DNA of 33,678 nt from a virus. Below the pieces are notes generated by a model. It did no database searches and was not told the origin of the DNA. It worked only from the letters and a program-made list of their open reading frames with translations. The stretch spans positions 1-33,678 of IMG/VR virus record IMGVR_UViG_3300028800_002457. One strand, 5' to 3'. This document shows, one piece after another, positions 1-7,641 of this stretch (the stretch's first letter is position 1; the number at the start of each line of letters is the position of its first letter). Position numbers and translations under genes: made by a program.

Positions 1-558
1 TTACGCCGAACCACTGTCGCCGGTCGCTGACGCCGAACCCCTGTAGCCGGTCGCTGACGCCGAACCACTGTCGCCGGTCGCTGACGCCGAACCCCTGTAG
101 CCGGTCGCTGACGCCGAACCACTGTCGCCGGTCGCTGACGCCGAACCCCTGGATCGCGCCTCGATAAAAGATAGTCTTTCTTTCATCGTGAACGCCATTG
201 CTCCGGCCTGCGTTCCGCAATAAACAACGTTTGCGCAATCACCATCCACGCCTGGCACAACCTTCACCTTGCCGCCGAGATCGATGACATTCTCCGGCTT
301 GGCAGTGAAGACGAGCCAAACCCCTGACGCCATCGGGTCTTTCCCAGCGCTGATAAATAATCCCAACGGCCATCCGAATAGACCACCGCTGTCGCAATCC
401 GCTTCGCGACTCCATTTGTCAGGCTTCACCGGTCCAGCCTTCGGCCATTTGAATTCCTGATAACTCGTCATATCTGGATTCACGCATTTGACCATTTCCA
501 CGACGCCCGATGCATTCACCCACTGATGTGCAGGCGTTTTTAAAGTGTTTTTACTCAT
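1..558 (-). CDS. Phage protein with C-terminal 18-residue tandem repeats (DUF7666-like architecture)
   Basis: The product is 185 residues and complete; its stop codon is the first three bases of the window. Residues 1 to about 137 form a globular domain rich in Trp, Gly and Cys. The last 48 or so residues are GSASATGDS and GSASATGYR alternating, ending GSA. Phage proteins with a short N-terminal domain followed by GD-x-SAA-type repeats (the DUF7666 type) have this architecture, but membership here is inferred from layout, not from an alignment. It is the last gene of the leftward early operon, 26 bp after Gam. The repeats are hydrophilic and probably form a beta-solenoid or a disordered tail. 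The function is unknown. Confidence 0.75.
   Translation of the reverse strand: MSKNTLKTPAHQWVNASGVVEMVKCVNPDMTSYQEFKWPKAGPVKPDKWSREADCDSGGLFGWPLGLFISAGKDPMASGVWLVFTAKPENVIDLGGKVKVVPGVDGDCANVVYCGTQAGAMAFTMKERLSFIEARSRGSASATGDSGSASATGYRGSASATGDSGSASATGYRGSASATGDSGSA
4..150. repeat. 27-bp tandem repeat, two alternating variants
   Basis: Five full 27-bp units begin at 4, 31, 58, 85 and 112, and a partial sixth begins at 139. Units 1, 3 and 5 are identical to each other, as are units 2 and 4; the two variants differ at two bases (an a/c and a c/a change). The array therefore also has a perfect 54-bp period. It lies inside the repeat-protein gene and is in frame, so gain or loss of units changes protein length without a frameshift. 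Confidence 0.95.
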
Positions 559-584
559 GTGTTTTTATTGGTGGTTAACGGCAG

Positions 585-1142
585 TTAAGCCGCTTTTTTT
601 ATTGGGGCGGTGTCGGTGAGATTGGGTTCCACGTAGAACGTTTCGTCCTGCGTAACCTTCACTCCAATCGGATCGAGGACTTTTGCCTGGAGGCTCGCTT
701 TGTCTTTTTCCGCCGCCGCAAATTCGATGATGGCTTCCTTGTCCACTTCCGCCGTGGACCGCACAAAACTGAAGGCACGCTCCTGGATGGCTGTTAAAAC
801 TTTTTTCCAGTTCCATTTGCGGTTTAAGAGTTCAACCTTGGGAGTGCCGGTGCGGAAGCCGAGCGTGCCACTCAGGAAATCAATACTCTTGCGGTCCTTG
901 GGAAACTCAGCGGGATTGGCCAGCGCCCAAATTTTCAACGATTCCATCCGCGCCGCATTGGCGGCTTGCATCACCGCCAGGCCGGATTCGTATTCCTTTT
1001 TGACGGCGAGAATTCGCGCATCCATCTCAGCCGTCACTTTCAGGATGGCGTTGGTGCTCGCGGCCATAGCGCCAACCATGGCCTCAGCCTGCGAGCGATT
1101 GAGGATGGGCGGCAGCTTTGCCTTGATTCTATTTTTACTCAT
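585..1142 (-). CDS. gam: Host-nuclease inhibitor Gam (Mu Gam family)
   Basis: The product is 185 residues. Mu Gam is a Ku-like DNA-end-binding protein that protects linear phage DNA from RecBCD-type exonucleases. The sequence shows a long amphipathic helical N-terminal half (about residues 15-65, with a K-K-E-Y-E-S core), then a central stretch with W-ALANPAEF and a D-F-L-S-G-T-L-G-F-R-T-G-T-P segment, a pattern I recognise from Gam-family proteins. The start chosen is the ATG at 1142, because the open frame upstream is low-quality Arg/Pro/Trp-rich sequence overlapping the next gene. It lies downstream of transposase and MuB-type ATPase genes on the same strand, the same order as in Mu. Confidence 0.85.
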   Translation of the reverse strand: MSKNRIKAKLPPILNRSQAEAMVGAMAASTNAILKVTAEMDARILAVKKEYESGLAVMQAANAARMESLKIWALANPAEFPKDRKSIDFLSGTLGFRTGTPKVELLNRKWNWKKVLTAIQERAFSFVRSTAEVDKEAIIEFAAAEKDKASLQAKVLDPIGVKVTQDETFYVEPNLTDTAPIKKAA

Positions 1143-1155
1143 AGGATTTACTTGG

Positions 1156-1431
1156 TTATGGTTTTTTAACGGTCGTGGAATTGGTGGCGGTCGCTTCGCG
1201 TTCAAGACGTTCCAGGCAGGCATCGCAGCAACCATGCGTGGTCTGCCACGCCAGCGGATTGCCGCTGGTCCGGCGCATGGGCTGGCACCACGCACAGACG
1301 TGCCGCCAGGAAACCCAATGCCACAGGACCAGCGAATGAAACACCAGCCACGCAAGCCAGCCGCCGCGCTCCTGCATGGCGGCTTCAGGATCGGGTTGAA
1401 CAGGAGGCAACGGAGTCAACAGAGTTTTCAT
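1156..1431 (-). CDS. Small putative zinc-binding protein
   Basis: The product is 91 residues. The C-terminal half carries a C-A-W-C motif followed about 20 residues later by T-H-G-C-C-D-A-C, a layout typical of a short treble-clef or zinc-ribbon element. The N-terminus is Pro- and Trp-rich. Its ATG overlaps the stop of the upstream gene in an ATGA arrangement (1428-1431), indicating translational coupling. No specific function can be assigned; nucleic-acid or protein binding is a guess from the Cys pattern. Confidence 0.65.
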   Translation of the reverse strand: MKTLLTPLPPVQPDPEAAMQERGGWLAWLVFHSLVLWHWVSWRHVCAWCQPMRRTSGNPLAWQTTHGCCDACLERLEREATATNSTTVKKP

Positions 1432-1631
1432 GGCTTCCTCGCTTTCTGTTTACGGAATTCGTTGATGGCGTGGCGGGCGCTGGTGATCGCGTCAGATTCA
1501 GAGTCGTACATCCGTGCGGTGCGCTCGCGATGGATGGGGTCGCCATCCACCCAAATTTTCAAGCTATACAAAGTCCGCGAATCTAAAGCCACTGCCTCCT
1601 CGTTGATTTCTATGATGGTTTGGCTTCTCAT
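1428..1631 (-). CDS. Small hypothetical early protein
   Basis: The product is 67 residues, not recognised. It has an N-terminal beta-like half and a basic C-terminal helix with an A-R-H-A-I-N-E-F-R-K-Q-K-A-R-K run. Both ends are joined to neighbours by 4-bp ATGA overlaps (1628-1631 and 1428-1431). This supports it as a real, coupled gene of the early operon even though it is short. Confidence 0.6.
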   Translation of the reverse strand: MRSQTIIEINEEAVALDSRTLYSLKIWVDGDPIHRERTARMYDSESDAITSARHAINEFRKQKARKP

Positions 1632-1840
1632 GGCCGGGTTCCTTTCCGCTTGGGGTGTTCGAGCAAAATGACTTTGTAAAAATCTATGAGGTCGCCGAGT
1701 TCCAGCGATTGCAACCAGGCGCGATACGCCTTGTGCGTTCTGAATGGCGACGTGGTGTCGCGCTTTACGATCTCATCAATTATCGCGCGCTGTCTCAACA
1801 GGTCGCGGGCCGTGGGGCTGATGGCTTCCAGGATGCTCAT
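1628..1840 (-). CDS. Small hypothetical early protein
   Basis: The product is 70 residues, mostly helical and charged, with no recognised motif. It begins 15 bp after the MuB-type gene. GGAG lies about 9 nt before the ATG, a good Shine-Dalgarno sequence and nearly the same leader (GGAGATCA-GAGC) as is found before the MuB-type gene. It ends in an ATGA overlap with the next gene. Confidence 0.65.
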   Translation of the reverse strand: MSILEAISPTARDLLRQRAIIDEIVKRDTTSPFRTHKAYRAWLQSLELGDLIDFYKVILLEHPKRKGTRP

Positions 1841-1855
1841 GCTCGTGATCTCCGG

Positions 1856-2947
1856 TTAAGATGGCTTCTCCATCTTCATCAGGCTGTTGTGCGCATCCAC
1901 CACCAGGCCCCAGGAGAGATTTTGTTCTTCCGCCACGGCCAGCTTTTGCGCCATGCGCAGGATCAGGAGCCACATGCCGAGCGCCTCGCTATCGATCATC
2001 TTCGTCTCGATCTCGCGGGCGATGCCGCTGCTCGGCTCCAGGTCATAGGCGGCGGCAAACGTGTTGAGATCATCACGCGATGGGCTGTTGGGCAACTGCA
2101 TCGCGCACAGGCGGCGGCGTTTGGTCTGTTTCAAAACCAGCGCGACCGCGCCGTCTTCCATCGCATGCCTGAAAACGTTGGTGGCGCAGAACACCACGCC
2201 GCATTTTTTGCGGTTAAAGATTTCGCGGATGAACTCAATCGTCCCTAACGCGCTCTTCGACACTCCGGGTTGTCCCGGTATCGCCCGGTGCGCCTCATCC
2301 ACGATTAGCAGCATCCGGTCGTCGAAAGACTCGATGATGCGATGCCGCATTTCCCGCAGGCGATTGCCGGTGCCGATCTTCAGGATTTCCGCCAGATGGA
2401 TCATGTAATCAACCTTGCCGCCGCCCGCCGGCATCTCCGTGTAGATCGTGCTGCCGTGGTTATTGCGCACCTGGTACTCCTCCAGCGCCGCCGATTTTCC
2501 GATTTGCGAATCAGCGAACAGAAAACCCATGCGTTGGAACTCGCGCGCGAGGTCGCACACATCCCACATCTTGGTGGCGAGCTTCGTCACGATAAACGGC
2601 AGCTTGCGCGATTCCTTCCGCTTCCCTTCCAGGTCGATAAAATCCTTCATCGCCTTCGCGATGCCGTCCACCTTCGCGCCGTATTTTCCGCGAAACACCG
2701 TGCCGATGGCCGCATCGCCGAACTTGATGAGCTTGGCCAACTCACGGTTGCTCAGATCGTGCTCGACCGCGTAGGCGTGAAAACCACGGATGGCGCTGCG
2801 TTGCCAGTCCGGCAGGTCCGCCGTGGCTTTGAAAACCACATCGCCTGGGATGCGTTGGCCGCGAAAGGCGGCGATGCCGCCTTTTGTTTCCTCGGACTGG
2901 ATGTCCTCAGTTTCTTTACCGTGTTCTGGATGTGACGCTGCATGCAT
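1856..2947 (-). CDS. MuB-like AAA+ ATPase (transposition target selection)
   Basis: The product is 363 residues. MuB-type ATPases form filaments on DNA, select the insertion target and activate the MuA transposase. An N-terminal helix-turn-helix-like region lies around residues 66-103 (N-R-E-L-A-K-L-I-K... G-T-V-F-R-G-K-Y-G). A P-loop of the degenerate type A-D-S-Q-I-G-K-S lies at 145-152, with K151 and S152 as nucleotide-binding residues. Walker B is L-L-I-V-D-E-A-H, with D217 and E218, and a sensor-1-like C-A-T-N lies near 254-257. The missing first Gly of the P-loop is tolerated in MuB/TniB-type proteins. The gene sits 12 bp downstream of the transposase with a GGAG about 9 nt before the ATG, so the two are surely co-expressed. 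Confidence 0.9.
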   Translation of the reverse strand: MHAASHPEHGKETEDIQSEETKGGIAAFRGQRIPGDVVFKATADLPDWQRSAIRGFHAYAVEHDLSNRELAKLIKFGDAAIGTVFRGKYGAKVDGIAKAMKDFIDLEGKRKESRKLPFIVTKLATKMWDVCDLAREFQRMGFLFADSQIGKSAALEEYQVRNNHGSTIYTEMPAGGGKVDYMIHLAEILKIGTGNRLREMRHRIIESFDDRMLLIVDEAHRAIPGQPGVSKSALGTIEFIREIFNRKKCGVVFCATNVFRHAMEDGAVALVLKQTKRRRLCAMQLPNSPSRDDLNTFAAAYDLEPSSGIAREIETKMIDSEALGMWLLILRMAQKLAVAEEQNLSWGLVVDAHNSLMKMEKPS

Positions 2948-2959
2948 GCTCTTGATCTC

Positions 2960-4927
2960 CTATGGTTGTTGTTTGTTCAGTCGTGCTAAAAAGTCTGACC
3001 CATCGTCTTCCGGTTCGGCTTCGACGGCCGGCGCAAGAATGGCGCGCTCGGCTTCGTTCATTCTTCGGATTGCTTCCGGCGTCATCTTTGCTATATGGCG
3101 AGAGGCACGCAGGGCCGTGGTGTTTGCGTTCACGTCCGCCAACATCTCCCGCGACTGTTCGCGGCCCGCGTCGGCCAGCGGCTTGAGCAGCTCTCGCTTG
3201 ATCTTCTCAGCCGCGCCCACTTGTCGATGCAGCGCGTCAGTATCGTCCTTGCGCACGCGGCCCCAATGTTGCAGCACGCCCAGCCAACGGCCGTCCGCCG
3301 CGTAGATGAAGAGTTCGCCGGGCGCGCATGGGTTCACCACGCAATCAAATTTATCTCCCGGCGCGAAGTGATGCGCCAGATAACGCAACGGCGATGGCGA
3401 AACGGCCGCGTCGTCAAACTCCACCAGGTGTTGCCGGTTCACGGTGACCGGCTCTTTGCGGCGCGCGTGATACAACATCAGCGCGATCTGCTCCCCGCGA
3501 AAACGGGTAAGCCGTTTGCTGCCGCGCGCGAAGACTTCCATCGGCGAGCATTTGCGCGGCGCAGTCGTCGCCAGCGCGGTCACGGCGGCTTGTTGTTCCG
3601 TTGACAAGCCGGCCAATTTTGCGAGCCACGCGGCTTCGCTGAACGTGCCGGCTGGCGTCTCGTAATCCGTCGTCGTCAAACCCGCTTCCACGTAACCCTC
3701 AATGTCGTGGACCTGACGGCGGTTGATGCGGTCCATCACCGATTCTACGAGCCATTTGGCTTGGGTGACTTCCAGGAAGCTGTGTTTGAGTTTTGCCAGC
3801 ACCGTCATCGGCAGCACCGCCATGGCCGCGAGCAATTGGTCCTCCGTCTTTTGCCGTCCAGCCAATTCTTCAGGGGCATTTAAACGGGCGTTAAAACCCG
3901 TTTGACCGGGGAACTCGATCATGTCCGCCGTCTCGTTATGGATCAAGTTACCGAGTGATTCCAACGAAGCCTTGAACCGGAAATTCCCCTTGCCGCGCCC
4001 GAGATATTGACCGGCAAACGCCCGCTCACTGGTCACTTCTCCCACATGCACACACACCCGCCCGCCGCTCAGGTCGTACAGCTTTTGCGCCAGCGCCTCG
4101 CGGATCACCGCCGTGCCCGCTTCCACGATCAACGTCGTGCCCGCCTCGCGATAACCAAACGTGCCCAGCACATGCGCGACCAGGAATAACATTTCATCCT
4201 CCGCCAGGTTCGTGGCCGTGCCGTCCTCGCGCCGCAAACGCGGCTTCAAACCCCGCGCGAACTGGCACGCGCTGAACAGATCGTGCGCATGCAATTGCAG
4301 CAACCGGCTCCGCTGCCGTGAACCCAATGTCACGACTTCAAAGTCATGCCACATATCGTCAAACATGAAATACTGGCCTACCTCCAAACCAACTCGCGTG
4401 GTGAACACCAGCGGGCGGCAATCTGCCGCTGCTTTGATACCGATGCGCGCCGCTTTTTTCTCGAACGGCGTGGGCGTGTATTTGCGGAAGTTGCTCTTGC
4501 TCCACGCGGCTGGCAGCCGATGCCGCTCCGTTCCATGTGGAACACCGGGGATGGCCTGCCCCGCAAAAAACATGCGGATCAACTTGCGATACGCCGGCGC
4601 ATCCTTGCGCGCATTCTGCAAACAAAGGTCATGATAAAACGCACCCGTTTCTGGATGCAAATCTACCGCCCGTGCCAGGCCAAACTGCGGATGACGGCTC
4701 GCATCCACCAGCGCGCGCCAACCGCGCTTTTGCCAGCCGTAATATTTGCGCAGGGCCGTCTGCATGCTCACGCCCAGGTCACGCGCAACTTGCGCCACCG
4801 CCCGCGTGATCGGCGGCGTCACCTTTTCGAGCGCCCGTTGCCACCGCTCCACTTCCTCCCGCTGGTCGGCGGGGATCTGTGCCAGGTCCAGAAAACCAAT
4901 GCTCATGATCGCGTTTGAGTCATTCAT
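2960..4927 (-). CDS. MuA-like DDE transposase
   Basis: The product is 655 residues from the ATG at 4927, which lies 2 bp after the upstream stop; a TTG at 4945 is an alternative. Mu transposases cut phage DNA ends and join them to target DNA by an RNase-H-fold catalytic core. An N-terminal helix-turn-helix segment is followed by a core with M-F-D-D-M-W-H-D-F (D190/D191). The K-A-S-L-E-S-L motif (E323) is followed by a P-G-Q-T-G stretch like the sequence around the MuA catalytic Glu. The segment that should carry the second Asp reads L-I-V-E-A-G-T, giving Glu at 269. Spacing to E323 is 54 residues, close to the 56 in MuA. The C-terminal region is basic and charged, where MuA binds MuB. Length is close to MuA (663). 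Confidence 0.88.
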   Translation of the reverse strand: MNDSNAIMSIGFLDLAQIPADQREEVERWQRALEKVTPPITRAVAQVARDLGVSMQTALRKYYGWQKRGWRALVDASRHPQFGLARAVDLHPETGAFYHDLCLQNARKDAPAYRKLIRMFFAGQAIPGVPHGTERHRLPAAWSKSNFRKYTPTPFEKKAARIGIKAAADCRPLVFTTRVGLEVGQYFMFDDMWHDFEVVTLGSRQRSRLLQLHAHDLFSACQFARGLKPRLRREDGTATNLAEDEMLFLVAHVLGTFGYREAGTTLIVEAGTAVIREALAQKLYDLSGGRVCVHVGEVTSERAFAGQYLGRGKGNFRFKASLESLGNLIHNETADMIEFPGQTGFNARLNAPEELAGRQKTEDQLLAAMAVLPMTVLAKLKHSFLEVTQAKWLVESVMDRINRRQVHDIEGYVEAGLTTTDYETPAGTFSEAAWLAKLAGLSTEQQAAVTALATTAPRKCSPMEVFARGSKRLTRFRGEQIALMLYHARRKEPVTVNRQHLVEFDDAAVSPSPLRYLAHHFAPGDKFDCVVNPCAPGELFIYAADGRWLGVLQHWGRVRKDDTDALHRQVGAAEKIKRELLKPLADAGREQSREMLADVNANTTALRASRHIAKMTPEAIRRMNEAERAILAPAVEAEPEDDGSDFLARLNKQQP

Positions 4928-4929
4928 AA

Positions 4930-5622
4930 TCAGAGAGTCTTCCAAAATTCCTTCGCGGCTTTCACGTCACGTTTACCGAGGGGGGTTTTTAGCCAGTGAT
5001 GGATAAGCTTGGTGCGCCGTTCCAGGTCGCTGAGCGCGACCGATAGCGCGTTATCATCCAGGAGCAGCAACTCCTCCTGAACCTTATCCAGTTCCTTGAT
5101 CGCATGGCCCACGCGGCTCATCACCCACTTGCGCCGCTGCTCAACTGTTTTATGGCCGTGAAAGCCGCCCTCACACCCCGCCGTGCGGCCACGCACAGAT
5201 TCCATGTTGCCGTTTTCATCCACGCGGGCTTGTTTAAACTCCACAAACAACTCCAACTGTGTTTTGCCGTTGATAATATTGAGGAGGGAGGAGGGCAATT
5301 CTCCGGCGTGGGCAAATTGTGGAAAATCCACAATTTGAAATTTACCCTTCTCGGAAACATCCCTCGCCAATCGCATGTACGTGGCGCAGGTGTTCCAAGG
5401 CACAGAGGGTAGGTTTTTTTCGAGCCACCGCCCGAACTCACCGTGCGGAATGCTCTTGTCCTCTTTGCCGCGCGTCTTGATATGGATGAGGCACAGCCCC
5501 AGCCAAAGAGCTTTTTTTGTGGAGTCGAGAAACGTCTCATGGATGGCAGAGGCGTTCTCGGTCAGAATTTCAATCGCTTCCGCGTGCCAGGCGGGGGCTG
5601 TTTTTTGTAGCTTGCTGCTCAC
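4930..5622 (-). CDS. DUF3102-like phage DNA-associated protein
   Basis: The product is 230 residues using the GTG at 5622, which overlaps the upstream stop as GTGA; the longer ATG frame would intrude on the upstream gene. The central part reads A-L-W-L-G-L-C-L-I-H-I-K followed by I-P-H-G-E-F-G-R-W-L-E and T-Y-M-R-L-A. This resembles the DUF3102 pattern, in which a helix is followed by HG-x-F-x-x-W(l/i) and a helix-turn-helix-like segment. Such proteins occur near phage replication or partition genes. It lies directly upstream of the transposase, so a role in DNA binding during transposition or in its control is inferred only. Confidence 0.6.
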   Translation of the reverse strand: MSSKLQKTAPAWHAEAIEILTENASAIHETFLDSTKKALWLGLCLIHIKTRGKEDKSIPHGEFGRWLEKNLPSVPWNTCATYMRLARDVSEKGKFQIVDFPQFAHAGELPSSLLNIINGKTQLELFVEFKQARVDENGNMESVRGRTAGCEGGFHGHKTVEQRRKWVMSRVGHAIKELDKVQEELLLLDDNALSVALSDLERRTKLIHHWLKTPLGKRDVKAAKEFWKTL

Positions 5623-5888
5623 GCGGAAAACCCCCTCTCGCCACCGTCGCAACACTCCAGAACCATCCGCACTCTTCTCATATCCTCCAGCTCGTCCGCC
5701 TCACCCATGTCCGCCAATTTCAGGAAGCTTTTGTAATCGTCCCCTGACAATGACTGGCTGGCCGCCCAGGTGATGAAAAAAGCCCGTATCAGAAGCTCCG
5801 TGCCGGCCACGCCCATTTCTTTATCGAAAAGTGCCCGCGCTTTTTCCCGCAATGCGGCATGGGCCGTGGCTAATGATTGAATGTTCAT
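5619..5888 (-). CDS. Small hypothetical early protein
   Basis: The product is 89 residues, mostly alpha-helical, with an acidic C-terminal half (G-E-A-D-E-L-E-D-M). It is not recognised. The stop overlaps the GTG of the next gene (GTGA). Only 2 bp separate its ATG from the upstream stop, consistent with a tightly coupled operon. Confidence 0.6.
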   Translation of the reverse strand: MNIQSLATAHAALREKARALFDKEMGVAGTELLIRAFFITWAASQSLSGDDYKSFLKLADMGEADELEDMRRVRMVLECCDGGERGFSA

Positions 5889-5890
5889 AA

Positions 5891-6172
5891 TCAGTCGATG
5901 GGTTTAAGGACTTTCCAGAATTTGCGATGCGCCACACTGCCCTTCTCAACAAAGAGAAACGTGTTTTCCGTCGCGCGGAGAATCGCTTTAAGTTGAGCCA
6001 GCGACTTTACTTTGCGCAGATCCACCTCAAGATGGTTGGAATTGAACCAGTGCACACATTCTTCCTGCCCTTTGTCGCTGGCGTAATACTCAGACATTGA
6101 GTCGCCACACCCGTATTCACATTCCGTCTGCCCTTCTGGTAGTTCCTTTCCACATTTCCAACACGTGCTCAT
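5891..6172 (-). CDS. Small protein with N-terminal zinc-ribbon motif
   Basis: The product is 93 residues. C-W-K-C at the N-terminus (residues 4-7) and a second Cys pair about 10 residues later (C-E-Y-G-C) form a likely short zinc ribbon. The rest is an unrecognised alpha/beta domain. A GAGGAG sequence lies about 6 nt before the ATG, and the ATG overlaps the upstream stop (6169-6172). Confidence 0.65.
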   Translation of the reverse strand: MSTCWKCGKELPEGQTECEYGCGDSMSEYYASDKGQEECVHWFNSNHLEVDLRKVKSLAQLKAILRATENTFLFVEKGSVAHRKFWKVLKPID

Positions 6173-6426
6173 GATTGCTCCTCTTGATCGCCCGTGCGGC
6201 TCGCACCCAGTTCAGCGCGGGTTAGGTTTCTGCCTGGCCAGGGGAAAAGTTTTAACGGCCCATCCCGATGCGGTTGCAACGCCCAAAAGAACCGACCGCA
6301 ATCGCACCGCACCAATTCGTAGTGCATGAGATATTGCCCGCACCGCTCGCCACAGGGACACTCCGTGGAAATAAAAGATGACTTTGCGCCTGCTGCCTTG
6401 TCTGCGGTTAAAGCCAGCGCGCTCAT
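6169..6426 (-). CDS. Small putative zinc-ribbon protein
   Basis: The product is 85 residues. Cys residues in C-P-C-G-E-R-C (about 23-29) and C-D-C-G-R-F-F (about 41-47) fit a four-Cys zinc ribbon. The C-terminus is polar and probably disordered. It is overlapped by its neighbours at both ends (6423-6426 and 6169-6172). The function is unknown. Confidence 0.62.
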   Translation of the reverse strand: MSALALTADKAAGAKSSFISTECPCGERCGQYLMHYELVRCDCGRFFWALQPHRDGPLKLFPWPGRNLTRAELGASRTGDQEEQS

Positions 6427-6932
6427 ATACTCTCCCCCACTTGCCGTTCGCCGATGAATTCGGAAAAGCTTTGCGCGGTGATGACCGCCTCGCCGCCATG
6501 GCCGCGCCGAAACGTCGTCTTGGGCACCAGCTCCAATTCATCGGCATTGACCAGGTCGATGACGATCTCCGAGGAACAATTCAGCGCGCGCTGGATCTCG
6601 CCGTTCGTCAGGATCGGTTTATCGTGCGGCAAAAGAAACCGGAGGATGGTGGCAAATTCCAACCCCTGCGCCTTGCCGGTGTTTTTGAAATGGTCCAGCG
6701 AGGCGCAGAGGAAACGCAGTTCGCGCCGCGCATCGCGTTCCACGGCGATATTGAACGCGATCAGCAGCCCACTGGAGAGCAAGTCATCCACCTGGAGCGC
6801 ATCCCGGTCGAGGATGGCCATCGCGCCATTGAGGTCCACGGTCGGACGGAAAGTCGGGTCGCCCAGGTTAAACCATTTCTGAAACGTCGGGAGCGGGCGT
6901 TTCAAATAGTTTTGGGTGGCGATTGAAGACAT
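6423..6932 (-). CDS. Hypothetical early protein with possible C-terminal winged helix
   Basis: The product is 169 residues from the ATG at 6932, which shares one base with the upstream stop (TAATG); an upstream in-frame ATG at 6971 would overlap the neighbour needlessly. The C-terminal 60 residues read like a small winged helix: a helix with L-T-N-G-E-I-Q-R-A-L, a turn, S-S-E-I-V-I-D-L-V, then a basic F-R-R-G-H-G-G hairpin. The N-terminal part is unrecognised. A DNA-binding role is an inference from this pattern. Confidence 0.6.
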   Translation of the reverse strand: MSSIATQNYLKRPLPTFQKWFNLGDPTFRPTVDLNGAMAILDRDALQVDDLLSSGLLIAFNIAVERDARRELRFLCASLDHFKNTGKAQGLEFATILRFLLPHDKPILTNGEIQRALNCSSEIVIDLVNADELELVPKTTFRRGHGGEAVITAQSFSEFIGERQVGESI

Positions 6933-7270
6933 TAGTATCTCGTGGTTCGTGGTGAAGGTTTGCCGGTCCATTTGAGCGACTTGTCACATTGGCGGCAGTG
7001 CGTGAACGCTTTCTCCGACCATTTGCTTGATCCAATCTTCCGCTGCCGGAAATAGACGAGCCCGCAACAAGTCAGACGTTCCTTCTCGAACACGCGCGGC
7101 AATGGTGGAAGTTTGGCGACGGCGGGTTTAGCTGACCGCGTCCATTCCTTAACGGCCTTTTCCTTTACCACCCGATTAACGGTCAATGAATCGGCAATCC
7201 GCCGCGCCTGGATCACCGGATCAACCTCGCGGTGAACGTCGTCAAAAATCTTTTTTAAATCAGCGTTCAT
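6932..7270 (-). CDS. Small hypothetical early protein with Cys/His motifs
   Basis: The product is 112 residues from the ATG at 7270, 7 bp after the upstream stop. The longer reading from 7342 is a basic, proline-rich extension lying inside the upstream gene. The C-terminal part has T-C-C-G-L-V-Y-F followed by H-C-R-Q-C-D, a possible zinc site. The middle is basic. It is not otherwise recognised. Confidence 0.6.
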   Translation of the reverse strand: MNADLKKIFDDVHREVDPVIQARRIADSLTVNRVVKEKAVKEWTRSAKPAVAKLPPLPRVFEKERLTCCGLVYFRQRKIGSSKWSEKAFTHCRQCDKSLKWTGKPSPRTTRY

Positions 7271-7277
7271 CAGCGGG

Positions 7278-7598
7278 TTAACTGGCGGCAAATTCCGTCT
7301 GCGCTTCGGCGACGTGGATGATCGGTTCAGGGTCAAAGGCAAACGGCACTTTGCCCGCCACCGTCTTGCGCAGGCTGTCGATGGCTTCGCGCTGGTTGTT
7401 CAGCAGCGTGCGCGGCTGCGTGAGAAAATCGGTCATGAAGTAAAGCGCCCATTCGTTGAGCGGTTCCGGCAGCGCATACAACAGCGGGCTGCGCGTCATG
7501 ATGAGCGATTCCAGGTGGCGGCAAAACGTGAGCCGTTCCAAATCCTCCTCTGGCAATCCGAGGTTCCGGTCGTGCGTGTCGTGGGTGATGGTGTTCAT
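7278..7598 (-). CDS. Hypothetical early protein
   Basis: The product is 106 residues, helical, with no recognised motif. The ATG at 7598 is preceded directly by a degenerate heptamer repeat rather than by a Shine-Dalgarno sequence. It is the first leftward gene after the embedded rightward gene at 7642-8064. It may therefore need its own promoter or readthrough past that gene. Confidence 0.6.
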   Translation of the reverse strand: MNTITHDTHDRNLGLPEEDLERLTFCRHLESLIMTRSPLLYALPEPLNEWALYFMTDFLTQPRTLLNNQREAIDSLRKTVAGKVPFAFDPEPIIHVAEAQTEFAAS

Positions 7599-7603
7599 AT
7601 TTT

Positions 7604-7638
7604 GGATTTGCGATTGCCGATTGCCGATTTACGATTGG
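7604..7638. repeat. Degenerate heptamer repeat (CGATTGC / CGATTTA family)
   Basis: Five adjacent 7-bp units follow one consensus: GGATTTG, CGATTGC, CGATTGC, CGATTTA, CGATTGG. They fill the gap between divergent start codons at 7598 (leftward) and 7642 (rightward). The reverse complement is the same family as the AATCGTA units at 21844-21871 and 25934-25961. Confidence 0.85.
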
Positions 7639-7641
7639 CGG

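Noticed and set aside
4-150. Regularly spaced repeats resembling a small CRISPR array
   Set aside because: Units are directly adjacent without spacers, in frame within a coding sequence and translate to a regular peptide repeat.
700-1671. 323-codon rightward open frame
   Set aside because: It is antisense to Gam and two small coupled genes; its product has chance composition while the leftward products are family-like.
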